Under the pieces are notes generated by a model that saw only the letters and a program-made list of their open reading frames with translations, did not search any database and was not told where the DNA came from. The position numbers and the translations under genes were made by a program. Shown piece by piece: positions 32,827-45,000 of a stretch of DNA of 64,000 bases. The stretch's first letter is position 1. Each line of letters begins with the position of its first letter. Source of the DNA: Plumapathes pennacea (taxonomy: Eukaryota; Cnidaria; Anthozoa; Antipatharia; Myriopathidae); contig OZ038465.1 of NCBI GenBank assembly GCA_964036295.1, forward strand, positions 1,699,615 to 1,763,614. Reading direction: 5' to 3'.

Positions 32827-33300
32827 CTCTGGATTTCAAATATAATAATGCATATCCAACTTATCATCATAATGTAAACTAAATCCAGCAGCTGAAGTGA
32901 GGTTAATGTTAAAAACTTAAGTAAAACCACTGAAAGGCGAGATATGACAGCTTTAGAGCAGCAAAAGTGGGACTAGAGGACCTTACCAACAAGGTGATCT
33001 AAGCGTGGCTTCTGATTGGAAGAGGTCGAGCACGTGACTGTTGTGAATTCTATTATGGTTTATCTTGCTTTCAGCTTTAAGAGATCACGTGACTGCGAGT
33101 AAACATTAATCACTGTATCCCTGTCATTAGGTTCATTTAAAAAATAAACATTTCACCTCAAGAGTACGACCGTCGTTTATTCAAAAAGGAAAAGTGCGAG
33201 AAAACTCAGCTGAGCAAACACGTAAAATTACATATTTAACATTTAGCAATTCGTAAAGTCGTAAAGCACTTTTTATCTCAGCCCATTTGCCTCATCCGTG

Positions 33301-36300
33301 ATGACGAGACAGCTCACCTTCAACATGAGATTCCTGTTATTTTTGGTGGCGCTTTTCGCGTCCATTTTTTGTGCGTCTTCGGTGCCCGAAATCGAAGAGG
33401 AGGACGGTTCGTTGGAGAACATCGCCGAGGATGGAGGTGTTTCCCGATCACAACGATTTACGGTAAGGAAAAACAAACAAAAATTATGTGGTTGCAAAAG
33501 TAACAAGAAAGCTGAAATCAAGAACAAGCTGCTGCAAGCCGTAAAAACCTTTAGAAACAAAAAAACAAAAAGTTGCCATCCAGCTGAGTCGTTGTTCAAA
33601 GCAAGATTTAAGCTAATCTTTTAGATCTAAACTATCTTTGTCACTTGTTTAACTTGAGCCTGAAATGAGAAGCTTTCGCTATAAACAAAACGACTTCCTC
33701 GTTATGTTTTAAGTCAGAACAAACGTTTTCAGTAGTTAGCTGATCAGAACTCTGCAGTTTTTTGGCGAGAAAAAACACTTGGTCAACTCCAGGTAAACTG
33801 AGTCGACGGCTTCGAACAACCGGGCCAGGACTTAATTGCTAAAAATTACGTATGTCGCACCGCGATAATGCATAGAAGATATCAAGACAGAAGTGCGTGT
33901 CTCGAAGTGACGAGTGGCTACGTGACCCTTGAAAACATTTATAATCCTAAAAAATGACACAGAATAGCTTCTTTTTCCTTTCTAAAGTGACTGAATATTT
34001 GAGAATATGCATGTAACAAGCGGTATCCCCCGGGAAGTCCGGGCACAGATTTCGGTTAGTGAAACGATACAAATGGTAGGTTTCTTAACGATGTTTCCCC
34101 AGTCTTACTTCATCGTGTTTGAGTCACAATATTACAAAACGTTCGGACCAGAGACTTACACCAAAAAACGAAGTTAGTACATTTATCATAGGTAGCCACA
34201 CCAACTAAAAAAATGTTATTCCAGTATTTGTAATGTATGTCACTTAGTTTCAGAAGTGTAAAACGTCATCAAAAGAATCTCTAATCTCTTTTCTGTCGTT
34301 AGAGTTTAAAGGTAAAATTAATTCGGCAAAAGTGCACCACGTAGTAACAGCTAAGTCAACAAGCGTTCAGTTATCTTGTGCAACAACTTTCGGCTCAAGG
34401 ACCATTAATTTTTAATGTCGGAATATCAACCTTCAAAAGTCGAAACATCCTATTTATTCTAAGCCATTTTACTTCTTGAAGACCGATTTAGACGGTGCAA
34501 TTTTAGCTTACGACTGTCGCATGCGATGACACGAATCGCAGTATGTAAATCATCTCAACCCTCTGTTGCATTAGACACGAAAAGAGCCGTTCTCTTGTCG
34601 TAAGGTCTTAAAATATGTCTTTATAAGTTTTCGTGTATTAGGGTTAATTTACACGATGCACCCTATTTCGATCAGCCTGGCGAACTAAACTTTCATTGCA
34701 TCGGGACTAATATTACTTTCGGCTCAGAAGGGGAACGTTTTCTGTTTCTTTTTTTTTTTTTTTCTTTTTTTTTCGCAAAAATGTCTTAAACAAAATGGTA
34801 TTTATGGTTTGCTTTGAGCAGAAAACCTCTACAGCTTTCTCAAGGCAGGTGGCTTTTCAGAATATGTACTGTCGACGTCCAAGCAGAGCGGTATCTAAAT
34901 GACGCGCACTTTTTTAATGTCTGTCAGTCATTCAGACTAGCAACCAACTGAGCAAATATCTGCATATGAGCCCGGTTTTGTACACTCGTAGTGTATAGAA
35001 TAGAAGTTTGGGCAAGAGTGAAAAACTGAGTAAGTTTGCTAAAAGTGTCATTTCCTCACTCGTTATTGATTCAACACTAAAAGGAAATGCTAATGGTCTT
35101 TGCCTGAAAGGAATTCAGCTGTTTATTGTTTGTACAGACAAGACTTGTGAAACAAACAGCACTAACTTTTAATGCTTGACAAAATAAAGCAAGGGGATTT
35201 TAAGGTATAACGCCGGTATCCTAACATATGAATTAAGCACGAGTGTCATCGCGGCTAAATGATACGTGTTCGACTCCTGTGTACTCCGACCCTCACTCCC
35301 TGTCTATTTGTCTGTCTGTCTGTCTGTCTGCCAAAAACTGGATTGAAGGCCTGTTTGTCGTCGTTCACTATAACTGTCGTTTATATTCAGCCCTTCCTGA
35401 TTCACATTTATTGCTTCTTAATTGTGCCTTATCCAGAGCATTTATTGTAACTGATAAAACTCCGAGTTTATCAAAAAAAGTTTCTGATTCTGTCGTCGAT
35501 CTAGACCCTAATTTTGCCGACTGGATCGGATTTCTTCTCCATATTTTTCTCTTTCTTGTTTCCCTGTGTTTCCAGGCCTCTGTGTTCAGGGCGACACAAA
35601 TCAATCCCAGAAAATGCCTTAGACTAAACTGAGATCGCGGCTTCTTATGCTGTTTTTTTTGTTTTTTTGTTTTTGTTTTTAACCGAAGAAGAGTGAAGAG
35701 CGCTAGTTAGAGTGGGAAAAAGGAAACTCAAGAAATGATAGACTCAGTGAAACAAAAACACCATTTTTATGTATCCATGCACTATTCAGTTTCTGAACCA
35801 TGACGGTTCACATATAGATGGTCCTCAACTCAATTTCATATAGTTAATGATTTGCTATATTTCAGTGGCGTCGTTGCGACAGTAATTACAAGTGCCCCGA
35901 AGGCTATTACTGCAAAAGATACTGGTTCAAGTACTGGTGCTACCCAACACAATTATGCAGTTCCCATATCAACTGTCGTAAGGGCCAGTACTGTGATTTC
36001 AAAGAGGGCGTTTGCAAGCGAGGCGAGCGACGGTGTTCTTCGCATTACCACTGTTCTCACGGGCAGGTATGCCTCAACGGCAAGTGCCAGAACCGACAAT
36101 GCTCGTACGATGCCCACTGCTCCGGGGACAAGATTTGTGTGCATCCGGGACTTTGCCAGGACTATAAACAAAAGTGCTACAACCAATATTACTGCCGCAG
36201 TGGTTTCGTTTGCATTTCAGGTTAGTAAGAGTTAGATGGTCGAATTAACAGTGCAGTTGAGGATGTAAGACGTTTTAGATTTCAATAAGTTTTAGAATGA

Positions 36301-37488
36301 CATTTTTCATGTGTCGTTAGTGTAGTAATTGTTAATTTTAAGTTACTTGATTTCTTAGAAGCCTTTGATGTGCCTGTTATATCCTTTATGTCTCATCACC
36401 ATTATATTACTGCACAAATCTTACGGGCGCATTTGTTTAATTGGGCCTATTCCGGAATAACAACAGCGTTCAGGTGATCTGTAAAATCTTTCGGTTTGGA
36501 GTTTGGAGATTTATAGGCAACTGTTTACAGTCAGAATGAAGGTCTTCAAAACAGATGTGCAATAAAACGCCGTCCCCCCAAACCAGAAAAGTGTTTGAGC
36601 TGTTATAGCTATTGCTATTCCGGAGTTGACTCAAACAAACGAGCCGCAGATACGTATATATAAGTGAAACATCTAATTTACCACGATATGATTAAATTGC
36701 AGAATTCAGTTTCAAACTCAGCACATGTTCACTAATACACCAATTATCTTGTGTATCACATACAGGATGGTGTAAGAAGCCCCAATGTTCTTACAATAAA
36801 CCTTGCCAGCAAGGTCAGCAGTGTCATCGCCCCGGAATTTGCAAACCCATCCCAGGATACTGTTCCAGTAGCGCTGACTGCTCACAAGACAAGTGTTGCC
36901 TCGGCAACCGCTGCAAGCCCAAGGTCACTCCTGGGGGCTGGTGCCTACTAAATGTGAGTAACCTGGCCTTAATTTCCTTGCTGGTGTCCCGTATGTGATT
37001 ACTCTCTCAAAATGCTTTTCAAGGCAACAAAAAAATCAGAATTTCGTCAGTCATTCGGTCAAACTTGATATTGCTTTTGGTGTAATTGCTTTTGTTTTGG
37101 CATATTTTTTTTTTTTTTTCTTTTTACTTATGTTGTGCGTGCGGATAAGCCTTGCTCTTTTCGATAAATATCACTCTTTTTGGCCATGTGAAACTAATCT
37201 TCTCCTCGAGTCATATAGAAATGGATTGCCAAATAGCTTTCAGTTTTCGGGGGCCCGGTTAAGAATTAGGCGCGTCAAGATATAATTCTCTCTAAATTCG
37301 ATGTTAACGACATTCAATTTCAGCCAAACGGAAGAAGCTGCCCTTGCATGCCTGGCCACTTTTGCAAGAGGTACAATTACTACTGGGGAACGTGTGCAAG
37401 GGAACCTACTCGTCCACCCCCACCTCCCACAACAGCTGCTCCTCCGACCACCGAGGAGCCTGGGTCCGGTTCAGGAGATTTCTTTTAG
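33301..37488 (+). CDS. Secreted cysteine-rich protein with colipase-type (Dickkopf/prokineticin-like) C-terminal domain, paralogue 1
   Basis: Four exons: 33301-33462, 35866-36220, 36766-36953, 37324-37488, giving 289 residues. ATG 33325 (MRFLLFLVALFASIFCASS) gives the best signal peptide; 33301 adds eight residues. An acidic propeptide (EIEEEDGSLENIAEDGG) precedes a Tyr/Cys-rich module in exon 2 (WRRCDSNYKCPEGYYCKRYW onward, with repeated C-x4-6-C-x2-G and YYC). Exons 3-4 hold the 10-Cys pattern YCSSSADCSQDKCC, C-x-P, GGWC, SCPCMPGHFCKRY, the Dickkopf C-terminal/prokineticin/colipase spacing. The tail is Pro/Thr-rich and ends GSGSGDFF. A secreted ligand or mucus/venom component are both possible. 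It is a tandem paralogue of the gene at 38724. Confidence 0.8.
35303..35332. repeat. (TCTG)n microsatellite in intron 1
   Basis: Seven or so TCTG/TTTG units within the 2.4-kb first intron of the cysteine-rich paralogue 1 gene. Confidence 0.8.
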
Positions 37489-38069
37489 TTGGCCGGTACG
37501 GCGCCCTGAGGCCTGATCATGCGCAGTACACAATGCATATCCAAACGGATTCGAGGGATTTATGAACGTTGCAAAAACAGGGGATAGATATTAAAGGGAT
37601 GATGACAAGAAAGGGCTCAAAGAGTTTTCTGTTCTGTTCTCTTTCTCTATCTGTATGTTATCGGCATTTCTATCTATTTCTCCGTTTCTTCGTGAAGGTT
37701 ACTATAAATAGCTAAGTCACTGTTCTTTCGATATGCTAATGCTCTTAGTAGGAATCTCAGGTACCGGTGAGTTTATAAATCCTGGCAATGCAAGACATTC
37801 AACAGAACATCAACTAAACTGGTCATGTGATGTTTCTGTTGCGTTCAATTCAGAGAAACAAAGTTGTGTTTAGTACACTCTGATACGTACCAAACAAATA
37901 TGCCTAATCTTGTGTAATCTCTCCTTTGAATTACGTGTCATATCAAGCGTTCAGAAATGTCGGACTTTTTAGCTGCACAAAATTGTATAATTTACCGCAG
38001 CAAACGTAAATATTTCAAAGAGATTTCAGTGTTCAGTTGAGTAACTAAATATACAAAGCCCATCAACTT

Positions 38070-38167
38070 CAGTGGAGCCCCGGGACTAGGAAGATGTGTT
38101 CGTTATATCGGGGTTCTGGCTCGGGTATCTTTCGTTATAAAGGGTTTATTTATATTGGGTTCCACTG
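38070..38167. mobile_element. Short mariner-like MITE
   Basis: 98 bp with inverted ends CAGTGGAGCCCC and CAGTGGAACCC, between the two tandem cysteine-rich genes. TA follows the right end. Confidence 0.5.
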
Positions 38168-38723
38168 TAACTCGTTTTCCATTTTTTGCGCACGTGTTCT
38201 CGAACTTTTATCTTGCGTCTTATGTGTGTACATAAACCAAAGAATTGAAGTCCGGACTTGAACAAAGTTTTTGATAATTTTTCTCTGATGTATTATAAAG
38301 AGGACCCGCAGTGCTAACCATTTTTCCGAAAATCTCATGAATCTCTGATTCCAGGTTTCGGCCGAACACGTGGCCAGAGAGCCTTACATTATCACATCTC
38401 AGTTCAACAACTAACACCCACACTTCTGGCTACAAACCCACCTTTAGTCGCCTTGAAACAGTGGAACCGTGGTGATGTGGCATAGGCGGCTATAAACAGC
38501 AGGCAAAATTGGTGTCGCCATCTGGAACTAAAGTGCAAAAATGTGCTCTCAATAAAGTGACCGCGTTTACTTTCAAGATTAAACTTTAGAGTGCTCTTCA
38601 AGCTGCACAAATGCAGGCAGAGGGTACAAGTGCTATTTAAGTGTCGTCCGAATAATGTCAAGTCACACACAGTTTGCGAAGTTCCCGGCAACGCAGCGCA
38701 TGTTCCAGAGGAGCGAGGGCAAG

Positions 38724-40630
38724 ATGGGATTCATCTTCATTTGTACGATCTTGTTATTTTCTGCTGTTAACTTTGCCGCAGGAAAAAGTAACCTGAAGCC
38801 CGAGGAGCACACCATCGCTAAGAGAGCGGTAAGAGTCTAGATTATTATCCAAAGTTATAGTCTTTGAGGGAGCACACTTCTAGTGCAATGTTTTCCCTCG
38901 AGATTTGAAAAACGTAACAAGCTTTCGCAAAAAAGAGACAGCTCTTTAGTTCTGTATGTGTGTTATTGTGCCTTGTCTTTTTCTCTGCCGACTTTGTGTT
39001 TTTCTGTTTGTCGTTTCCCATCATGTTTCTGTTTGTTTCATCTCTTTTTATCTCCCGTTCTTGCACTGTTTTTGTCTTAATTGTTTCCTGTCTTCCTCTG
39101 TTCTCATGTTAGTTTTCTATAAAGGATTCATCTCATTCTTTGTCCGTGTCTCTTTGTTACTGACCCTTAGACTTTGTATTAGGTCCTGGCCTCATCGCCC
39201 TCTTTCTTTTTGTTGCAGTATCAGAGATGTTATCCCCCTGAATACAAGTGCCCGGAGGCGTACTACTGTTCTGGCCACTATTGTCAACCCCAGTGGCGCT
39301 GTTCCTATCACGGACACTGTCCGTACAATTACTACTGCGCACGCTCTGAAGGAGCCTGTAAGAAAGGAGAGCGATTCTGTCGCAGTCATCACGAGTGCTC
39401 AACGGGTAAAATCTGTCTGCGCGGAAAATGCGCGCGAAAGGAGTGTGGAGCCGACAGAGAATGCAAAGGAGACGACAAAGAGTGCGTGTGGCCAGGAATC
39501 TGCAAAGCGTACCACCAAAGGTGCCACGGCCAATACGACTGCAAGAGTGGAGAGTGGATTTGTGTGAATGGTAAAAAATGTCCTCGCGGCTTTAAACAGG
39601 CTTCATTTTTACTACTTATTGCTATTTTTCAGCCAGTCAACAAAAATTTTGTTTCACTTTTCTTGACGTATTTACACAATTCTTTGGTTGTTGTTCGTAG
39701 TTACAGAATTAAGAATCACAGCACCAATTCAGTTAAAGTACTGCTGTATCATATATTACACGCAGCAATGGTTCATGACATGCAAAAAAAGGTTTTTGAT
39801 TGTGCTTTCCTCTTCGACATGAGCCGTGCGTGAACGCTCAAAGAAAAGAGATGGAAAGGAATCGAGATAACGCTGTGACACCAGACATATCTGATTTAGC
39901 CGAGTTATCTTCTTAGTAAGAGGCCAATCATTAGGACCAGTCTAGCAGCCTAGAAAACTAAAATACTGTTTGTAACTTTTAATTATAGGCTCGTGTACGA
40001 AAAAACAGTGCAGGGCTGACAACTACTGCAAGCCAAGCGAGAAGTGTGAATATCCAGGGCTTTGTAAACCAAGGCCAGATTACTGCAACGCCACCAGTAC
40101 GGCTTTGTGTGGCGCAGGACAGTGCTGCGTGAGGCCTGGGAACTATCCTCACGGCAGATGCCGGGACATCAGACAGGAAGGAGACTGGTGCTCAGCGGTA
40201 AGGCCGGCATTCAATAGCCTCGTTTTCAGGCAACTCATCCACAGCATCCCTTTCCCTTCGAAGTCTAATGGTCTGGCCCTTTGTTTCCGATTGACTAATC
40301 ATAGAGAAGTTACAATTTTTTTAGAAGTGATGCATGTGAGGAATGTCCAAACATCGTCGCGGCGGGACGCGATGAAGCTGTTGGAACGCTTGTGAAGCTT
40401 TTCGCGTTCAAAAGCTCGAACGACAGCTAAATTCTCTCTCGTTTACTTTTCCCTCTTATTTCTGTCACCACGGTTTTCAACTGCTTCGTTCTTTTCAACA
40501 GGGTACTTGTCCATGCGCAGAAGGTTCGTTTTGCAAGAGGAAAACCGAAAACACCCACTGGGGCAAGTGCACGGCCGAGGAGCCTGGATCCGGATCTGGC
40601 GGTTCTGGAGATTTCTACATAAATTATTAA
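38724..40630 (+). CDS. Secreted cysteine-rich protein with colipase-type C-terminal domain, paralogue 2
   Basis: Four exons with the same phases as paralogue 1: 38724-38828, 39219-39570, 39989-40197, 40502-40630, 264 residues. Signal peptide MGFIFICTILLFSAVNFAAG, then a propeptide ending KR before the Tyr/Cys-rich module (YQRCYPPEYKCPEAYYCSGH onward). The C-terminal domain reads YCNATSTALCGAGQCC, CRDI, GDWC, GTCPCAEGSFCKRK, with an NAT glycosylation sequon. The tail EEPGSGSGGSGDFYINY parallels paralogue 1. An in-frame ATG at 38655 would add 23 residues ahead of the signal peptide and is less likely. AATAAA at 40645-40650 follows the stop by only 15 nt. Confidence 0.82.
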
Positions 40631-40867
40631 TTGAAAACCCAAAAAATAAAGAATTTTTGCTTAGCAGAGTTCACCGCCTTATTGATTTGCCCGTGTTACT
40701 AATTGTTGTCTACGTACGCCTGGTGACGTGTACTAAAATCCATAGTAGCTTCTCTCACCGCTGAATAGCAAAACCTCTTCGACCATTTAAATGAATGCAG
40801 TGAACTCTCTCGAAACGGACACCTCTACAAGCCCAACCTCCGTAGCAAGCGTTTTCGTTTACAAAGA

Positions 40868-40985
40868 CTTTTTCGATTTTTGACCGCGCGAAAATTGGGG
40901 CGGAAACCTTCTCCTCCTCCCTCCTTCCCCCTCGCCCCAGTTTTTGCACTCGCCTCAATTTTCGCGCGGCCAAACTCGAAAACTT
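40868..40985. mobile_element. Inverted-repeat MITE
   Basis: TTTTTGACCGCGCGAAAATTG at about 40878-40898 pairs with its complement at about 40952-40974, around a C-rich centre. There is no clear target duplication. Nearby 40810-40830 (CTCGAAACGGACACCTCTAC) resembles another dispersed element. Confidence 0.5.
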
Positions 40986-41718
40986 CGTATCGAGGGAAAA
41001 CCCTTGCTGAGCAGGCTACTATAAGCCAGGCAGGGTTTTGTTAGTCCCGGCCGGCCAAACTTCACTAGATTTATCTATAAGTCGGTTACCGCTGTAGGAC
41101 GGACATTTAGAGGCAGGTCCGGAGGGTGCCGTGTTAGACATGGCAACGGATAGCAGCTGGCCACTCACATACAATCAGTTAAAGTACGTCTGGATGTTTT
41201 ATTTATTTTTAACTTTTTATGAGACTATGTAGATCTTTCTCTCTCACATCCGGGACTTATCGCTTCCGACTGCTATTGGTGAATCGGTCAATATTGTGTC
41301 GGCTGCAATCGATTCTGAGTTTCCTTTCGCACATTTTCCTTGAGCTTCAGACCTCTCCGACGATCTATTAAAAAAGACAAGCAGTGTTTTATAGCAAAGC
41401 AAGGTTGCTCTCGGGACGCATAATATACATGAACTTCGTTCAGCAGGACTCATTTCAATGATCACACCTTTCCCAATTGTTTGACGTTACCTAGGTTGAG
41501 TCGAAATACACCTATTAAAGTTGCGATTGAAAATTGTTACGAGAAAGAAACCATGCGAAAACTTGCTTTTTAGTCTAATTGTATATATAACTCGAAATTG
41601 TTCTTACTGGCTCCCACGTGATATCGGTGGGGAGAATTTTGGGAGATATCTGACAAAACCATGTTGACGGCGATTAGCTTGGTACTACTTTATTAGTGTT
41701 CATCACTGAGCTACTCAC

Positions 41719-42041
41719 TGGGACACACAAGAAGTACTCCTTGTCACACACTTCGTGGTAGGCACATTGATAATCATTTGAACAAGAAGCCGGAAAAAAA
41801 CCGCCATTGACTCCAGCACTTCGCTTGTCAGGCACCACTAAGGTATAATAAGACATAACAGAATACGAGACAAGTGCATTGATCAGCTATAGATCGTAAG
41901 ATGACCAAGGTACGATAGAAAAACAAGTCGTGTGCTGTTGAAATTTAACCTACCATCTCTGTTCGTTTCATCGATGGATCTCGCAGAAATAACCAGAAAG
42001 AGAAAACATAAGCAATAGACGAGCAAAGTTGTTCTAACCAT
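41719..42041 (-). CDS. Small secreted cysteine-containing protein, partial model
   Basis: Exon 1 (41954-42041) encodes a signal peptide, MVRTTLLVYCLCFLFLVISA. Exon 2 (41719-41837) joins in phase and gives VVPDKRSAGVNGGFFPASC then NDYQCAYHEVCDKEYFLCVP, with a GTGAGT donor. The KR before the cysteine block and the C-x5-C-x5-C-x6-C spacing recall the N-terminal modules of the two plus-strand paralogues next door, so it is probably a diverged member of the same family. A possible last exon near 41367, after a TTAATAG acceptor, would stop after five codons. The 3' end is unresolved. Confidence 0.5.
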
Positions 42042-45000
42042 CCTGCTTTGGATTTCAGTTGTGAGTCGTTACTTTGTGGAAGCGTGGACAATTGTGGACT
42101 GAAACGCTTGTGTTTGGGCTTTTTATCCTTCCAATTACGCAAGATGGCTAACAGGAAGCAAAGAAAGGAAAAAATATATCACCCTTTATGCTTTTAATTA
42201 ATGAATTGATTCACGAAGCGGGAGTTGTGATCGGTGATAATGCGCGCGCGGACTGCCATGTGTTTTTAAAGATAATCAGGACAGAAGCGAAATTTCCTTT
42301 GCGGCTTTAAACCAAGCGCGTCTATTTGCTTTTTGTTTCTGAATTAAAAATTATCTTCAGAAGAATTTAGACCACTTTGAAAGCTATATACAGATACAGA
42401 TTTCAGTTTTGTGGAAACCTAACAACACTACCAGGTCAAATCTACGTTTCTCTTAATTACAGAAATAATGATTTAAATCCAAAGTGTTATAGACAGTTTG
42501 AACAATGGAAAACCGCAAAAGCTAAAAGCTTTTTTAAAAAAATGCTATGCGCATTCTGACCAGTATCAGTGTGCCCTTTTGATGAACCAAAGTCTTTGTT
42601 AGTTTCACCTAAAAATTGTCTCTGGTTTCGAAAATCAAGATTGTCAGTGTAAATTGCATTACGGCCATCTAATCAAAAAGATTAAATCCTTCACAATTCG
42701 AGTGGGTGTTTCCGACGTTAGAACTTGCTGGCAAGTTCTTTTCCGCATATGCCTTTTAATTACGGAGCGCGCACGATTGTGGTCACAACATCATGAACCG
42801 ATTATCACAACCGCATCCTGCCTTCAATTATTGAACGATATAACTATCTATAGTTTTGCGGTCAACGAGTTAAATTAGTTGGCCAGCCACGGCTAGAAAC
42901 GCTATAAGCAACGCTTTCTAATTTAATCGTCGTTCATTTTTCGTAAGACTGTTTTCTCGTACTTTTGCGTTTTCTGATTTCAAGAGATGAGCAACCTTTT
43001 GTTTTGGTACACTAATTTGTGGATTTTAATGAAACGCATCACCTCCTCGCACCAAGTAATGTTTCAAAATCAGGAGAAAGCTAAATTACTTCCTTTAATT
43101 TAACCACAAACTATCGGCCAAATTAAACTAAAAAATGCTAAAATTAAGAGTTTCCTCGACGTCCAAGTTAGTTAAAAGTCACAATAAAACGGCTGGACAT
43201 GATAACTTTCAAGCGTTTCAACGGATTCATCCATTTTCTGTGCCGTGATGCTTCTTTAAACCTCTTTTTTATATGAGATCTTGATGTTTCATATTGCAAG
43301 CAAAGTCCTAAAAATATTACGAACATGCAACTGGTCCACTGACACTGTCCTAGTAATTATGCACTTGGACAATAACTTTTACTGGCAGTGGCTACAACGT
43401 CAATCTAGCCGGTATTAATAAGTTCACTCAGTCTTACATGGAGGAATACACAACTGTAATTCCAATTGGTTATTTCCAGCCATTGTAGAGGCGTTCTTTC
43501 TGATGTACAGTGTTGCTTGACTGCCATCTCGCATCCTTGGTATTATTCGTAATAACTGAATTGAAAAATTAGCATTTGCCAGTAAAGAATCAGTCTAAAA
43601 TGGCGCTTCTTCGAAGCCCACTTTCTTCAAAGAAAGATGTGACAGAGCGATATACAGCATTTAATATAGAAAAAGAAACATAAAAAAAATGACAACGACC
43701 AAAAAAAAGCCCTTTTCTCGATGAAGCTCGGATCCCTCAAGTGTGAAAAAACTTTACAAAGAAAATGAGATCAGTGCAGCGACTGTACAAAATTGGCAGC
43801 TGATAACTAAAGAAACTTTGATTGGCATCGCAAAAAAACTTTAATCTCAGGGTCTACCGGAAATTCTACTAAAAGCTCCCAGCTCATTAGAAATCCAGTC
43901 AGGATAACACTGAAGAGGATGTACGCAAAGTGCAAAATGCTTTTAGCGAGGTTGTATCTCCCATTTTTATAAGGCGACGACTATGTGTTATCGTTCATAA
44001 GTACACCTGTATGTTAAAAGCTTCCATTACACTTAAAATAAGGGCAATATAACAACTAATTATGATAAACGTATCTATACACCCACTTATTATAAAGAGC
44101 AGTTCAGGTTAACCGCCTCAGGGATATAAATCTTTTCCTTTTATCGAAACTGTTTCTGCTCAAATTCTATGGGAGATTTTATTAACCGGGGTGAGTGCAT
44201 TTCACGGGTTTTCTTTATCACACTGCCGGATCAATTCTGCTCAAAAACAATGAGCTAAAAGCAAGGGGATTTTTTTTGCAGAAATTCTCAGATAAAAAAT
44301 ATACTTTTTTTGTTTCTCAGAGAGCTAGTTCTGCGAAGTTCACTTTTGGGTGTAATTAATAATATCAGACGCAGTCAGTTAAGATTATTTGTTCGCTTTC
44401 TGCCAGAAAGTAGTGAGAAAATTTCCAAATGCTGCGGAGTTCAGTAGACGAACTTGTTTGGCATAATCATCTCAATTTTTTTGTAATAAAACTTAAACTT
44501 TAGATATACATGAATGAATTTTTTTTAGTGAAAATGGCTTTTGACTTTATTTTTCAATCAGGAAATATTTTAAAGAACAAACAATATTCTGCCGTACCTC
44601 AAAAACAAATGAGTCACACAGTTTTCTTCTCTAAAATATTATGTAGAGCCGGTGAAAGCCTTTTAATAGATGCATGCAATTGCTATATATGTGGTTTATC
44701 TGGAGGACAACACATTCCTAATACCGTAGTGATCTTATTTCATTGTCGTTCTTGAAGTGACACTGAAAATATTCATTCCAGATTCTATTTTAGGTCTGGT
44801 GATATATAAATGACTTGCCAATATCTCAAGATTACCATGACACCACTATATTGGTTGATGGGTCGTAGAAATAGCCGCGGTGACATACTCAGCATCACCA
44901 GGACGTAGATGGACCTCACCACTCATTGTACTGTAGTAATATTAACAATACAATATTATAGAACCCGGAGAAGGCTTTGACTCACAATAACGTGATTCAT

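Noticed and set aside
32636..32845. Alternative frame over the last kinase exon (ending FFDIFEPDSGFQI)
   Set aside because: The phase-0 reading from the acceptor at 32697 gives a clear kinase C-lobe motif; this frame does not.
35243..35632. 129-codon plus-strand frame in intron 1 of the cysteine-rich gene
   Set aside because: Built across a TCTG microsatellite, with no domain; it is intronic.
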